This document shows positions 51,288 through 59,423 of a DNA stretch of 64,000 nucleotides, in pieces (within the stretch, counting starts at the first letter, position 1; each line of letters opens with the position of its first letter). The stretch is from Janibacter limosus NBRC 16128 (lineage in GTDB: Bacteria; Actinomycetota; Actinomycetes; Actinomycetales; Dermatophilaceae), in contig NZ_BCSS01000007.1 in assembly GCF_001570985.1 (NCBI RefSeq), forward strand, positions 46,633 to 110,632, read 5' to 3'. The notes beneath the pieces were generated by a model. It worked only from the letters and a program-made list of their open reading frames with translations. It did not search any database and was not told the DNA's origin. Position numbers and translations under genes: made by a program.

Positions 51288-52967
51288 TTAGAGATTCCCG
51301 GAGCACTCCACGGCTGCGTATTCAAGGAATTCGTGGAGTCTGTGCCGTTTCGGTTTCCACCAGTAGGGGGTCGCCGAGACGAGCACCCGCTGTTGAACGT
51401 GGGTGAGGACCAACTTGGTGCGAGCGCGGCTGATTCCGACGAAGTATGTCGAACGTCCGGCGTCCGCTCCCTTGAAGAAGCACTCGGCCTCAACCGCCAG
51501 GAAATAGACGTGATCGAACTCCAAACCCTTGCTCTTGTGGACGGTGAGAAGACGAACTGCATCGTCTTGAGAGAGGCTACTCACAGCGGTCCGTGGGCTG
51601 TCGCTCTGGCTGATGGCGTCGTTGATCACGGTGATTGCTGCTCTGGCGGCCGCCGTGAGAGCCAAATCATCGGTGTATTCGACCGATAGACGTGATAAGT
51701 ACTGGCGCTGACATATCTTTAGGAATTCGAAGATCAAGCCTTCGAGGGTCTTGGCCTCAGATAGGTCAAATAGCCCGGATGCCGTCTCCGCCCGGGTGTC
51801 CTTGAGGAACTGGTCGAACCGTCGAAGGCGTCGGTGAGCCTGTTCCTCGTCGACACAAAAGCGTGTCATGAACTCACTTATGCGGACGTACTCATCTGGA
51901 GCGTGGCCCAAGATCAGAAGGCGCGTCATATCCAGAATTAACTCACCGACAGGCTCGCCGAAGGCATCCTGCGCACTCTGCTCGTGCCGGACAGCCACAC
52001 CCCGATCGGTGAGCAGCTGGACGAGTTCCTCACCGATTAGGTCCGGTTCATGAACGGTGAGAATAGCGATCTCCGACGAAGGCGTTCCGAGTGTGATGTC
52101 CCGGACGATGAGCTCGCATATTTTCTTCGCCTCATCCGTTGCCGTCGCGAAGCCGAGAACGTCCACCTCTCCATCCGAGGTCACTTCCTCCGCCGTTTGC
52201 GAGGCGAGTTCGGCATCGAGTAGTGCGGCGGCGGGTGCCATCACCTTGATCACTGCGTTCTGCACTCTCCGTAGCCGTTTAAGTGATCTGTGGTTCTGGT
52301 AGATCGGCAACTCAGCTGCGGAGAACTGATCTAAGTAGTCATCCATGGCGTTCTCGAGCGCGCCCGCCCAGCCCATGATGCGCTGTTTGGAGTCGCCGAC
52401 GGCGGTTATTCGAATGTCGCTGTCGCCAAAGACCTTCTCGATCAGTTCGAACTGCTGGGTCGTGCAGTCTTGAAACTCATCGAAGAACGCGAATGAGTAG
52501 GACTGTCGAAGGATCCCGGACGCCACGTGATCGTGGTCGAGGATCCGCAGAGCCAACGGAATGAGATCGTCATAGGCTAGTTGGGTCATGGTTCGGTTGC
52601 GACCCACGGTGAAGTTGGGTGGCACCTGGTCGGCAACCACTTCACGATGCCTCGCGATGATGCTGCGGGCGAATGCATGGAACGTGTAGCTGTCGAAGCG
52701 TCGCGCCGACCGTCCGTTACACCGTTCGACCACGCGGGCCCGTAGGTTCCTAGCGGCGTCTACCTTGAACGAGACCGCTACTATTCGCTGTGGTGGGGGG
52801 CAAGCGCCTGTCTCGAACAAGAAGTTTGCGCGCTGAGCCAGCAACTCGGTCTTGCCTGACCCCGGACCAGCTGCGATCGCTGTGTTGCAGGTGAGCTCCT
52901 GCACAGCCGTTGCGGCGTTCGGCTCCAGCGTTATCCCTGGGCTCGGCATCCACTTACCTGGACTCAT
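51288..52967 (-). CDS. gajB: Gabija system UvrD-like helicase GajB
   Basis: This protein has about 559 residues from ATG 52967; ATG 52949 has a better-spaced AGG and is an alternative, while the frame to 53039 overlaps gajA. SF1 helicase motifs are Walker A AAGPGSGKTELL, Walker B FFDEFQD, GDSKQRIMGWAG, and the C-terminal LTVHKSKGLEFDHVYFL and VGISRARTKL. In Gabija, GajB senses DNA ends and forms a supramolecular complex with the GajA nuclease to cut or deplete phage DNA. It follows gajA by 37 bp. GC is lower than in the core genes. Confidence 0.92.
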   Translation of the reverse strand: MSPGKWMPSPGITLEPNAATAVQELTCNTAIAAGPGSGKTELLAQRANFLFETGACPPPQRIVAVSFKVDAARNLRARVVERCNGRSARRFDSYTFHAFARSIIARHREVVADQVPPNFTVGRNRTMTQLAYDDLIPLALRILDHDHVASGILRQSYSFAFFDEFQDCTTQQFELIEKVFGDSDIRITAVGDSKQRIMGWAGALENAMDDYLDQFSAAELPIYQNHRSLKRLRRVQNAVIKVMAPAAALLDAELASQTAEEVTSDGEVDVLGFATATDEAKKICELIVRDITLGTPSSEIAILTVHEPDLIGEELVQLLTDRGVAVRHEQSAQDAFGEPVGELILDMTRLLILGHAPDEYVRISEFMTRFCVDEEQAHRRLRRFDQFLKDTRAETASGLFDLSEAKTLEGLIFEFLKICQRQYLSRLSVEYTDDLALTAAARAAITVINDAISQSDSPRTAVSSLSQDDAVRLLTVHKSKGLEFDHVYFLAVEAECFFKGADAGRSTYFVGISRARTKLVLTHVQQRVLVSATPYWWKPKRHRLHEFLEYAAVECSGNL

Positions 52968-53004
52968 CGAGCGATGCACCGAAAGTGGCGGACAGGATAA
53001 TTGA

Positions 53005-54969
53005 TCATTCGGGCGCCTCGGCGACCAAGCTCGCCGCACGCATGACTAGGCGTCTAAGCACTGGTGGAAGATTGTCGATGGTGAGACCGTCGAGATTGGA
53101 CATGGCCTCGAGGTGAGCGGTCGGCTTGCTGCCGAGTTGGAACACCGCGTGGTACCTATCGAAAAGTGCTAACTGGGCTGGCGTGAAGTTCATGGTCGGA
53201 TCTGTGTGTTTCTTCCCGAGCACTTGGCGATGAACCTTTTCGTCGATTTCCGTTTCGTCCCCGGCGTCCCCGGCGTCCCCGGCGTCCGCTGAGGGTGCTT
53301 GGGTGTCGCCGATGATTGCTTGGGTTTCCCGAGGGAATGCATCAGGATAGGCCTCTAATAGTAGAAAGTCGAGGTCGAGCGGTCCTGAGAAGAACACGTC
53401 GGCCGTCTCTAGCGCTACGAGCAGTGGATCGCCTTCTTCAGGGCCGGCCTCGTGCCATGCGGGAAGTTGATCAACATCAACTTCTTTGACGTATTGGGGT
53501 GGGTCCACGACGTACTGCTGGAGATTGCGCAGTGCCGTTCGGATTCGTCCCCAGCCGCCTCCGAAACGACCTCGATCGAGATCTAGGAGAGTGATGTGTG
53601 GTATTTGTAATTGGTTCAACAGTCGCCACATGTGATTGACGTGTCGGCCTCCCAAAGGAACGACCGCCACGGCTAGTTCGTCTGCCTCGGTGCCGGAAGC
53701 GTTAAGTATTCGAGGGATCACTACTTCTTCACTAGCACCCTCGCCCAGCACAACCAGGCGAGCAAAGTACAGCTCGGGGAAGGCTTCCACGGCCTGCTTC
53801 ACGTACTTTCGGGCTTCGTTCTCTACGGCTGGTAGCTCGACGTGGCGCACTAGCGTTCTGCGATCTCTATCGAGTCTCAAGAACCGGATATTTTCTGGGT
53901 CCACTCGTTTGACGACGGAGGGGGAGTGTGTTGCGACTGCGGCTTGGCAGTTGTCAGTTTCCACCTGAGTGCGAAGAAGTCTGAAGATCCGGCTCAGGTA
54001 GTACGGGCTGAGACTGTTCTCGGGCTCTTCGACTGCGAAGAGCGTGTAAACAGGTGGACGCAGTTTGGACTCATCGAACGTGGAAACGCCAGCCATGACC
54101 TCCTTACCGATCTCGTGAAGCGCGATCACGGTCGACACGTACAGCAACGACTGTTGGCCGTCGCTGAGCATGTCGAACCCGACCGATTCCCCGGCGTGGT
54201 CAGGCGTGAAGTTCACGGTCAACTGCCGCAAGAGGTGGTCGAGGCCACTGGACCCGAACCCGATGGCTGGGCTGGCGAGTGTGGACCCTCGGTGAAGTCC
54301 CGACCAAGCGGCCTTAAGCGCCTCCGTCAGAGTTGATATTCCGGCGTTCGCCGAGAGGTCCTCAGTGATCTGCCTATTCCACTCGTCGACCGTGCCCGTT
54401 TCGGCGGTCCAGTCAACCGCACGCAACGCGTTACCGAGCAGCGTGGACGGGGCATAGGAGATGTGTTCTCGTGGGTTGCGGCGGGCGGGAAGGTAGTGGA
54501 GCTGGATTAGGCGTCGAGTGAAATTGTCGACGCGCGACGTTTGCTCCGGACTTCCATCCGCAGAGAACGAGCGGATGAACAGAAGGTCCTCTTCAATCTC
54601 GTCCGCGTCGTCAAGGGTGCCTGAAAGGCGAATCAGCACAGCCATGGTCCCACCGGTGGACTCGAGTTGCATTTGGGTGAGGAATTCTGGGATTGCGGGG
54701 GACGCCGTGTCAGTGCCTGCCTCCGGAAATGTGAACCGTGCCTCGATGAAGAGTTCACGTTCGGTGCCGTCTGGCCCAACGTGAAAATCGCTCTTTCGTA
54801 GGCCCCGAAGGGACGGGTCTACGGCGAACATGCGCGCTAGGGCGTGGAGCACTGCGGTCTTGCCCGAGCCGTTCGGCCCCAGCAAGAAAGTCATGTTGTC
54901 GAATGCCAGTGTTATTGGTTCGGGACCGAAGGATTGGAAGCCGCGGATCGTGACGGTCTCGAGATTCAT
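53005..54969 (-). CDS. gajA: Gabija system OLD-family nuclease GajA
   Basis: This 654-residue protein has an N-terminal ABC-type ATPase (Walker A LLGPNGSGKTAVLH at 29-42; signature SDGQQSLLYV; Walker B VYTLFAVEEPENSLSP; THSP His switch) and a C-terminal Toprim nuclease (LGEGASEEV with the metal Glu near 409; LLDLDRGRFGGG near 463). ATP inhibits the Toprim nickase until nucleotide pools drop during infection. It is somewhat longer than typical GajA because of an acidic insert encoded by a 3 x 9-bp repeat (DAGDAGDAGDE). Confidence 0.93.
   Translation of the reverse strand: MNLETVTIRGFQSFGPEPITLAFDNMTFLLGPNGSGKTAVLHALARMFAVDPSLRGLRKSDFHVGPDGTERELFIEARFTFPEAGTDTASPAIPEFLTQMQLESTGGTMAVLIRLSGTLDDADEIEEDLLFIRSFSADGSPEQTSRVDNFTRRLIQLHYLPARRNPREHISYAPSTLLGNALRAVDWTAETGTVDEWNRQITEDLSANAGISTLTEALKAAWSGLHRGSTLASPAIGFGSSGLDHLLRQLTVNFTPDHAGESVGFDMLSDGQQSLLYVSTVIALHEIGKEVMAGVSTFDESKLRPPVYTLFAVEEPENSLSPYYLSRIFRLLRTQVETDNCQAAVATHSPSVVKRVDPENIRFLRLDRDRRTLVRHVELPAVENEARKYVKQAVEAFPELYFARLVVLGEGASEEVVIPRILNASGTEADELAVAVVPLGGRHVNHMWRLLNQLQIPHITLLDLDRGRFGGGWGRIRTALRNLQQYVVDPPQYVKEVDVDQLPAWHEAGPEEGDPLLVALETADVFFSGPLDLDFLLLEAYPDAFPRETQAIIGDTQAPSADAGDAGDAGDETEIDEKVHRQVLGKKHTDPTMNFTPAQLALFDRYHAVFQLGSKPTAHLEAMSNLDGLTIDNLPPVLRRLVMRAASLVAEAPE
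53261..53287. repeat. Three tandem 9-bp units inside gajA
   Basis: CCGGCGTCC is repeated three times (53261-53269, 53270-53278, 53279-53287), encoding Asp-Ala-Gly triplets in the Toprim half of GajA. In-frame 9-bp units allow copy-number change without loss of the reading frame. Confidence 0.85.
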
Positions 54970-55231
54970 TACCCGGCCGCCTCGACGCTCGAGTCTCGAA
55001 CGACTGCGACAGGGTCCCGCTCAGTGCTGAGTCCGGCAGTTCGGACAACGAACACGCTATTCCCCCCGTTAACGAGGGAGGATGTCATTGCTGCGCGTGG
55101 CTGATCCGCGCCGCTCTTGAACCTGCCGATGAGTCCCACTCGTTCGCCACGTCCTCTCGTTTCCGATGCTGCGAGCAGGATAGGCCAGCCGGGCGGGTCG
55201 GCTCGGCGGATAACGCTGGAGTTGTTTGTGT

Positions 55232-55276
55232 TCCGCCGACCTGCAGTGACGGAGCCTGGTGAGATCGGTCGGCGGA
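55232..55276. repeat. 10-bp inverted repeat beyond the Gabija genes
   Basis: TCCGCCGACC (55232-55241) and GGTCGGCGGA (55267-55276) are perfect complements with a 25-nt loop. The stretch 54970-55292 between gajA and a pseudogene otherwise shows no gene; the gajA promoter must lie at its left end. It could be a terminator or an element end. Confidence 0.5.
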
Positions 55277-55292
55277 CCGGCGGTTTCGGCGG

Positions 55293-55545
55293 ATGTCACC
55301 CGCCGCGCCGGCCACCGTCGAGCAGGTCGCAGCGATCCCGTGGCAGGACCTCAGCGGCTGCGTCATCTTGTCGCGCGTGCTGGTCGCGGCCTGCCTGAAC
55401 TGCGGCGCGGCCGACCCTGAGGAGGGAGACGACGAATCGCACTTCGACGAGGTTCCGGTGCCCGGCTGGTCGGGCCCAGGCGTCATGAACTACCGGGCCA
55501 CCTGCCGTGAGGCGCTGAGGTGGACTCGAGGCCTGTCGCGGGTGC
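55293..55545 (+). pseudogene. Truncated paralogue of the serpin-like gene's N-terminal region
   Basis: The frame reads TVEQVAAIPWQDLSGCVILS, then RVLVAACLNCGAADPEEGDD and NYRATCREAL. It parallels ELAEQVAATPWQRLGGCLIV, then TAECLTCGQRETVDGG and GYAARCREQL in the gene at 59420. Only the zinc-ribbon region is present; the first CxxC and the whole serpin-like part are missing, and the sigma-factor gene follows on the other strand. A clear remnant of a second copy on the other side of the Gabija-sigma segment. Confidence 0.8.
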
Positions 55546-55553
55546 GACGCAGC

Positions 55554-56426
55554 TCATCCAATCGGCGGCTCAGGCAAGTCCATCGACGCCAGCCGGGTGG
55601 GGTCGACCAGCGCGACGACGTCGACGATCCGACCGCCGACGACCGTGCACGACATCAGGCTGAGCGGCTTGCTGGTCGTCGACCACGTGAGGACGCCCGG
55701 CTCGCCGTTGACGAGGACGCGGCGGGCGACGACGGAGGCGTGGCGACCCCGCGCCACGGCCGCGATCACCTCGGTCCGACCGAGTCGCACGACCTCGGCG
55801 TGAGGTCGGTGGGTCGTCCAGGTGAAGTCCGGGTCGAGCACTTCGAGCAGCCGCTCGAAGTCGCCGTCCCGCGCTGCCGCGATGAAGGCGTCGACGACCT
55901 CCCGCTGCTGCTGGCGCCCATCGGACGACCGCGGGGCGCCCTGGACCTTGCGCCGCGCCCGGCTAGCCATCATCTTTGCGGCGTCGGGGGAGGAGCCGAT
56001 GACCTGCGCGATCTCCGCGAAAGGCACGGCAAACATGTCGTGCAGCACGAAGGCCAGGCGCTCGTCCGGACGCAAGGTGTCGAGGACGACGAGCAGGGCG
56101 ACCCCCACGGAGTCCGCGAGGACCGCGGTGTCCTCGGGACCCTCTTCGTCCTGGGACACGACGAGATCCGGCAGGGCATCGTCTAGGGGAGCCTCCGGCT
56201 GGGCGCGGCGCGAGCGCAGCACGTCGAGGCAGACCCGGCCGACGACCGTCGTCAGCCACCCGGGGAGGTTGTCGATCGCCCGAGCGTCCTGACGTGACAG
56301 CCGGATCCACGCCTCCTGCACCGCGTCCTCGGCATCCGCCCGTGACCCGAGCATCCGGTGCGCGAGCGCCACGAGGCGCCCACGCTCTGCGTCGAACTCT
56401 CGCGCTAGCGCCACGTGATCCGTCAT
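55554..56426 (-). CDS. ECF sigma factor with SnoaL-like C-terminal domain (ECF41/SigJ-like)
   Basis: This 290-residue protein has sigma-2 (DAERGRLVALAHRMLGSRADAEDAVQEAWIRLSR), sigma-4 (LRPDERLAFVLHDMFAVPFAEIAQVIGSSPDAAKMMASRARRKV) and a ~110-residue NTF2/SnoaL-like extension ending VVGGRIVDVVALVDPTRLASM, similar to the NPDKL end of ECF41 factors. In ECF41 the extension replaces a separate anti-sigma factor. The family usually regulates a neighbouring redox or DoxX-type gene; a DoxX-like gene is divergent 83 bp away. Start ATG 56426 is well supported. Confidence 0.9.
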   Translation of the reverse strand: MTDHVALAREFDAERGRLVALAHRMLGSRADAEDAVQEAWIRLSRQDARAIDNLPGWLTTVVGRVCLDVLRSRRAQPEAPLDDALPDLVVSQDEEGPEDTAVLADSVGVALLVVLDTLRPDERLAFVLHDMFAVPFAEIAQVIGSSPDAAKMMASRARRKVQGAPRSSDGRQQQREVVDAFIAAARDGDFERLLEVLDPDFTWTTHRPHAEVVRLGRTEVIAAVARGRHASVVARRVLVNGEPGVLTWSTTSKPLSLMSCTVVGGRIVDVVALVDPTRLASMDLPEPPIG

Positions 56427-56509
56427 CGCCTGTTACCTCCGTCGTCCGGTGTCCGTCATGGAGATGACGAGCCCACCCGGGCCGACGTAACCGACGCAAG
56501 GAGCACGTG

Positions 56510-56893
56510 GTGAACACCGTGTTGTGGATCATGACCATCGTCCTGGGGGTCGCCTTCACCATCGGCGGCCTGACCCAGATCTTCCTCCCCAGGTCGAGGT
56601 ACCGCGCGCTGGCGAAGAGCCAGGAGTGGGCCGACGAGTTCACCGACGGCCAGCTCAAGGTCATCGGCGCCACCAAGACCACCGGTGCCTTGGGGCTGGT
56701 GCTCCCGGCCGCGCTCGGCATCGCGCCCGTGCTCACGCCCCTGGCCGCGTGCGGGCTCATGCTCTTCATGACCGGTGCTGGCACGACGCGCTTCCGCCGG
56801 CGTGAGTACGGCGCGATGGCCGGGGACCTGCTCTTCCTCGCGGCTTTCGCCTTCATCGCGTGGGGACGGTTCGCGCTCGAGCCCTTGGGTTGA
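56510..56893 (+). CDS. DoxX-like membrane protein
   Basis: This 127-residue protein starts at GTG 56510 (AAGGAG six bases upstream; GTG 56507 is too close). It has four hydrophobic segments and a DoxX-like layout: VLWIMTIVLGVAFTIGGLTQIF, then DGQLKVIGATKTTGALGLVLPAALG, then LAACGLMLFMTGAGTTRFRR, then LLFLAAFAFIAWGRF. DoxX proteins form membrane oxidoreductase complexes in oxidative stress. It is divergent from the ECF41-like sigma factor, so it is the likely target gene. Confidence 0.88.
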   Translation: MNTVLWIMTIVLGVAFTIGGLTQIFLPRSRYRALAKSQEWADEFTDGQLKVIGATKTTGALGLVLPAALGIAPVLTPLAACGLMLFMTGAGTTRFRRREYGAMAGDLLFLAAFAFIAWGRFALEPLG

Positions 56894-57007
56894 TGAGGCC
56901 CCAGCCGCGTGGTGGCCTGACCTTGCGCGAGCTCGAGGTGGAGGCGCTGCTGCCGGACGTGCGCCCACGGTGTCAGGGGTCTGGCACGGCATAAACTCAC
57001 CCTGACG

Positions 57008-57487
57008 ATGGGGAGGGTCATGAGAGTTCGATACCTGGCGGCCGTGGTGGTCCTGGTGGTGGCGGCTGCCATGGCCGGCGCCTACGTGCTCGTCGGACCC
57101 CGTGACAGGCTGGAGGACCCGACGGCCGCGACCTCTCCGCGGGATGTCGTTCGAACCTACATCGACGCTGGCAACGCCCGAGATCTGCAGACGATGCGTG
57201 CGATCGTCGAGGACAGCCGGGAGGAACACTTCGTCCCCGGCCACGTAGAGATCCTCCTGCGCGACAACATGATCGTCGACGATGTGGAGGTCGGCGCTGA
57301 TGCACCGACCCCGGGTGACGGCACCATGGCGGATGGGTGGGAGCAGATCGTGCGCGTCCCCGTGGAGCTTCACATCGTCCAATCTGATGGCAGCTTCCCC
57401 TCGGATGACAGGACCGTCTGGGGGTACCTCCTCGTCCGCCACCACGACGCCGAGCCGTGGCAGATCATCGACCAGGGCGCGGGTTGA
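57008..57487 (+). CDS. Membrane-anchored NTF2-like protein of unknown function
   Basis: This 159-residue protein (or 155 from ATG 57020) has an N-terminal signal anchor (YLAAVVVLVVAAAMAGAYVLV). The exported domain starts SPRDVVRTYIDAGNARDLQTM and ends YLLVRHHDAEPWQIIDQGAG, the pattern of NTF2/SnoaL-like folds (helix pair, then strands ending in W-x-I-x-D). No catalytic residues can be named. Confidence 0.72.
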   Translation: MGRVMRVRYLAAVVVLVVAAAMAGAYVLVGPRDRLEDPTAATSPRDVVRTYIDAGNARDLQTMRAIVEDSREEHFVPGHVEILLRDNMIVDDVEVGADAPTPGDGTMADGWEQIVRVPVELHIVQSDGSFPSDDRTVWGYLLVRHHDAEPWQIIDQGAG

Positions 57488-57551
57488 CCGCGGCGCCACC
57501 CAGGGGGTGCACGAGCGTTGACCCACCTCCGCGGCGGGAGGACGCTGGGGG

Positions 57552-57760
57552 ATGGGCACCATCGAGGCCGACTACGTCGTGGTCGGTGCGGGGGCCATGG
57601 GCATGGCCTTCACCGAGGCGCTCATCAGCCACGCCGACTTGCGGGTCGCCCTCCTCGACCGGCGGCACGCCGGGCGGACACTGGCGGACCTCATATTCCT
57701 ATGTACGGCTGCACCCGGCCTCGGTCTTCTACGGGCGGCCTCCACGACTCGCAGCTCGCT
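57552..57760 (+). pseudogene. N-terminal remnant of an FAD-dependent monooxygenase
   Basis: The start reads GTIEADYVVVGAGAMGMAFTEALI, a FAD-binding Rossmann motif, then LRVALLDRRHA. After a frameshift near 57670-57676 it continues GGHWRTSYSYVRLHPASVFYG in another frame, matching the GGHW..Y.FVRLHQPS.FYG stretch of flavin-containing monooxygenases. Everything beyond about residue 70 is gone. Confidence 0.8.
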
Positions 57761-57883
57761 TGCGAGAGCGCTTACACCGCTACGCTCTAAGCGCTGGGGA
57801 GTTCACTCCCGTGTCCATCATGCGGCGGTGGGTACGTCCCCACACTTGTCGGGTCCGACAGGGCGGAATAGCGAGGGAAGTTC

Positions 57884-58444
57884 ATGGCAAGACGACGGAA
57901 GCCTGGGATCTGGGCCATGGAGGCCCCTTGGTCTTCTCGGGTATCGGATGTGCGGAGCGTGACGCCGGTTCTGCAGGCTCTGCAGGACGCAGGGGTGGCG
58001 CGTCACACCCGTCAGGCGATCAACAGTCGCGATGACCTCGTCAAGCAGTTGAAGCGACTTGCGCAGAAACAGCACGAGGACTACACGATCGGCTACGTCG
58101 CTATGCACGGTAGCCCCGGCAGGGTCTACGCCGGTCGGAAGTCGATCGAGTTGGTGGGTCTCGAAGCTGAACTTCCACAGGGTGCCCTGGCCAAAAAGGT
58201 GCTCCACTTCGGATCATGTTCCGTGCTCACCGACGAGGTGCAACAGGGCGAGCTGCTCAGGGCGTTGGGTGCGAAGGTCATTACGGGGTTCACCGAGGAT
58301 GTTGACTGGTTCGAGAGCTTGGCCTTTGAGCTCATTCTCTTTGAGGCTCTCGCCTGGTATGCGCGCCCCAGTGACGCGGAGAAGTACATCGCCAAGAACC
58401 ATGGCCAGCTGGCTGGACGCCTCGGCTTCGTGATGATCCGGTAA
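57884..58444 (+). CDS. Caspase-like (DUF6642) protein
   Basis: This 186-residue protein begins MARRRKPGIWAMEAPW with SVTPVLQALQ, as in DUF6642 proteins, a small CHAT/caspase-fold relative. The likely catalytic pair is His75 in YVAMHGSPGRVYAG and Cys112 in VLHFGSCSVL, at the ends of two core strands, as in caspase-type cysteine proteases. The C-terminal half (ITGFTEDVDWFESLAFELILFEALAW) completes the fold. It is a free-standing domain with no partner gene fused. It lies about 1 kb upstream of a serpin-like gene, which invites the idea of a protease/inhibitor relationship (inference). Confidence 0.75.
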   Translation: MARRRKPGIWAMEAPWSSRVSDVRSVTPVLQALQDAGVARHTRQAINSRDDLVKQLKRLAQKQHEDYTIGYVAMHGSPGRVYAGRKSIELVGLEAELPQGALAKKVLHFGSCSVLTDEVQQGELLRALGAKVITGFTEDVDWFESLAFELILFEALAWYARPSDAEKYIAKNHGQLAGRLGFVMIR

Positions 58445-58554
58445 GCCTGACCCTCGGCCAGTGAGCCGACACTCGCCATTCCCCACCTGACGAGAAGATC
58501 GTTGTCGGTGCTGCCACCTAGCCTTGCTCAAGGGTCGAGAGAGGGGAGCGGGGC

Positions 58555-59235
58555 ATGTTCGACGAGCAGGTCGAGGCAGCATGGAGGGACTTCCACGAGC
58601 GCCTGGTCACGGTCATCGAGGAGTGGGACGGTGACAACATCTTCCGCATCTCGCTCGACCGGACGAGCAAGGACGTCGGGGGAGACGCCCCCTTCGTCGA
58701 ACTCAACTTCGTGCGCCCTCATGTGCTCGTCGAGGTCGCGAGCAACATGACCCTCGCACGCGAATGGCGGATGAACCGTACGCAGCAGGCGGCGATCAGA
58801 CGATGGGGGATGGTGTGCCCCACGCGGCAGGAGCCGACCTATGGGAGGTACTGCGACGAGACTCGCCCCGACGAGCCGGCCATCATGGTCATCAGCGTGC
58901 TCCGCGACGTCTTCGGCATCGTCCACCCGGCGCTGCTGGCGAGCCCGTCCGACGAGCTCACTCCGCCCTCCGTGGAGCCCTGGCAGGCCAGCCCGGTCCA
59001 CGCCGATAGTGCCCGTCCGACGTGCAAGGCGGAGATCAACGACCTTGTCCGGATCGCCCTTCGTCCGATGCTCGGGGATGTCGGCCGGACCGACGAGGGT
59101 GACGCCTGCATCGACTACCTCGACACGTTTGTCTGGGTTCGCTCGTCGGTGCGGATGCCGCTCATCCGTATCTGCTGCACTCTCGCGCACCAGACCCCGG
59201 ACCTCGATGAAGCGGCCAGGATCGCACTGCGCTGA
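58555..59235 (+). CDS. TY-Chap-like domain protein
   Basis: This 226-residue protein resembles the actinobacterial TY-Chap N-terminal fold: AWRDFHERLVTVIEEWDGDNIFRISL, FVELNFVRPHVLVEVASNMTLAREWRMNRTQQAAIRRWGMVCPT, and ISVLRDVFGIVHPALLASPSDE. Related proteins are small cytoplasmic chaperone-like modules of unknown partner. It is followed after 8 bases by a 59-residue coding frame that overlaps the next gene, so the three form one transcription unit. Confidence 0.65.
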   Translation: MFDEQVEAAWRDFHERLVTVIEEWDGDNIFRISLDRTSKDVGGDAPFVELNFVRPHVLVEVASNMTLAREWRMNRTQQAAIRRWGMVCPTRQEPTYGRYCDETRPDEPAIMVISVLRDVFGIVHPALLASPSDELTPPSVEPWQASPVHADSARPTCKAEINDLVRIALRPMLGDVGRTDEGDACIDYLDTFVWVRSSVRMPLIRICCTLAHQTPDLDEAARIALR

Positions 59236-59243
59236 ATGACACC

Positions 59244-59423
59244 GTGCACGGTGTGAAGTTCAAGGTTCTCGATGACACGGACTTCCTGCTGATGATCGAC
59301 ATGCTGGCCATACCCTTCGTGCCCGAGCACCTGCGCGAGCACATCCACCACCTCTTCCAGCTCATCGCCGACTGGGACGACGAGGTCTTGCCCGAAGCCC
59401 GCGACCGGCAGGAGACCCCATGA
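59244..59423 (+). CDS. 59-residue protein translationally coupled to the serpin-like gene
   Basis: Starting at GTG 59244 the frame reads VHGVKFKVLDDTDFLLMIDM, LAIPFVPEHLREHIHHLFQL and IADWDDEVLPEARDRQETP, ending at 59423. Its stop overlaps the ATG of the next gene (ATGA at 59420-59423), the same coupling used by neighbouring operons. Acidic, helix-rich, no known family. The overlap, the short 8-base gap to the previous gene and the absence of any other frame here argue that it is real. Confidence 0.6.
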   Translation: MHGVKFKVLDDTDFLLMIDMLAIPFVPEHLREHIHHLFQLIADWDDEVLPEARDRQETP

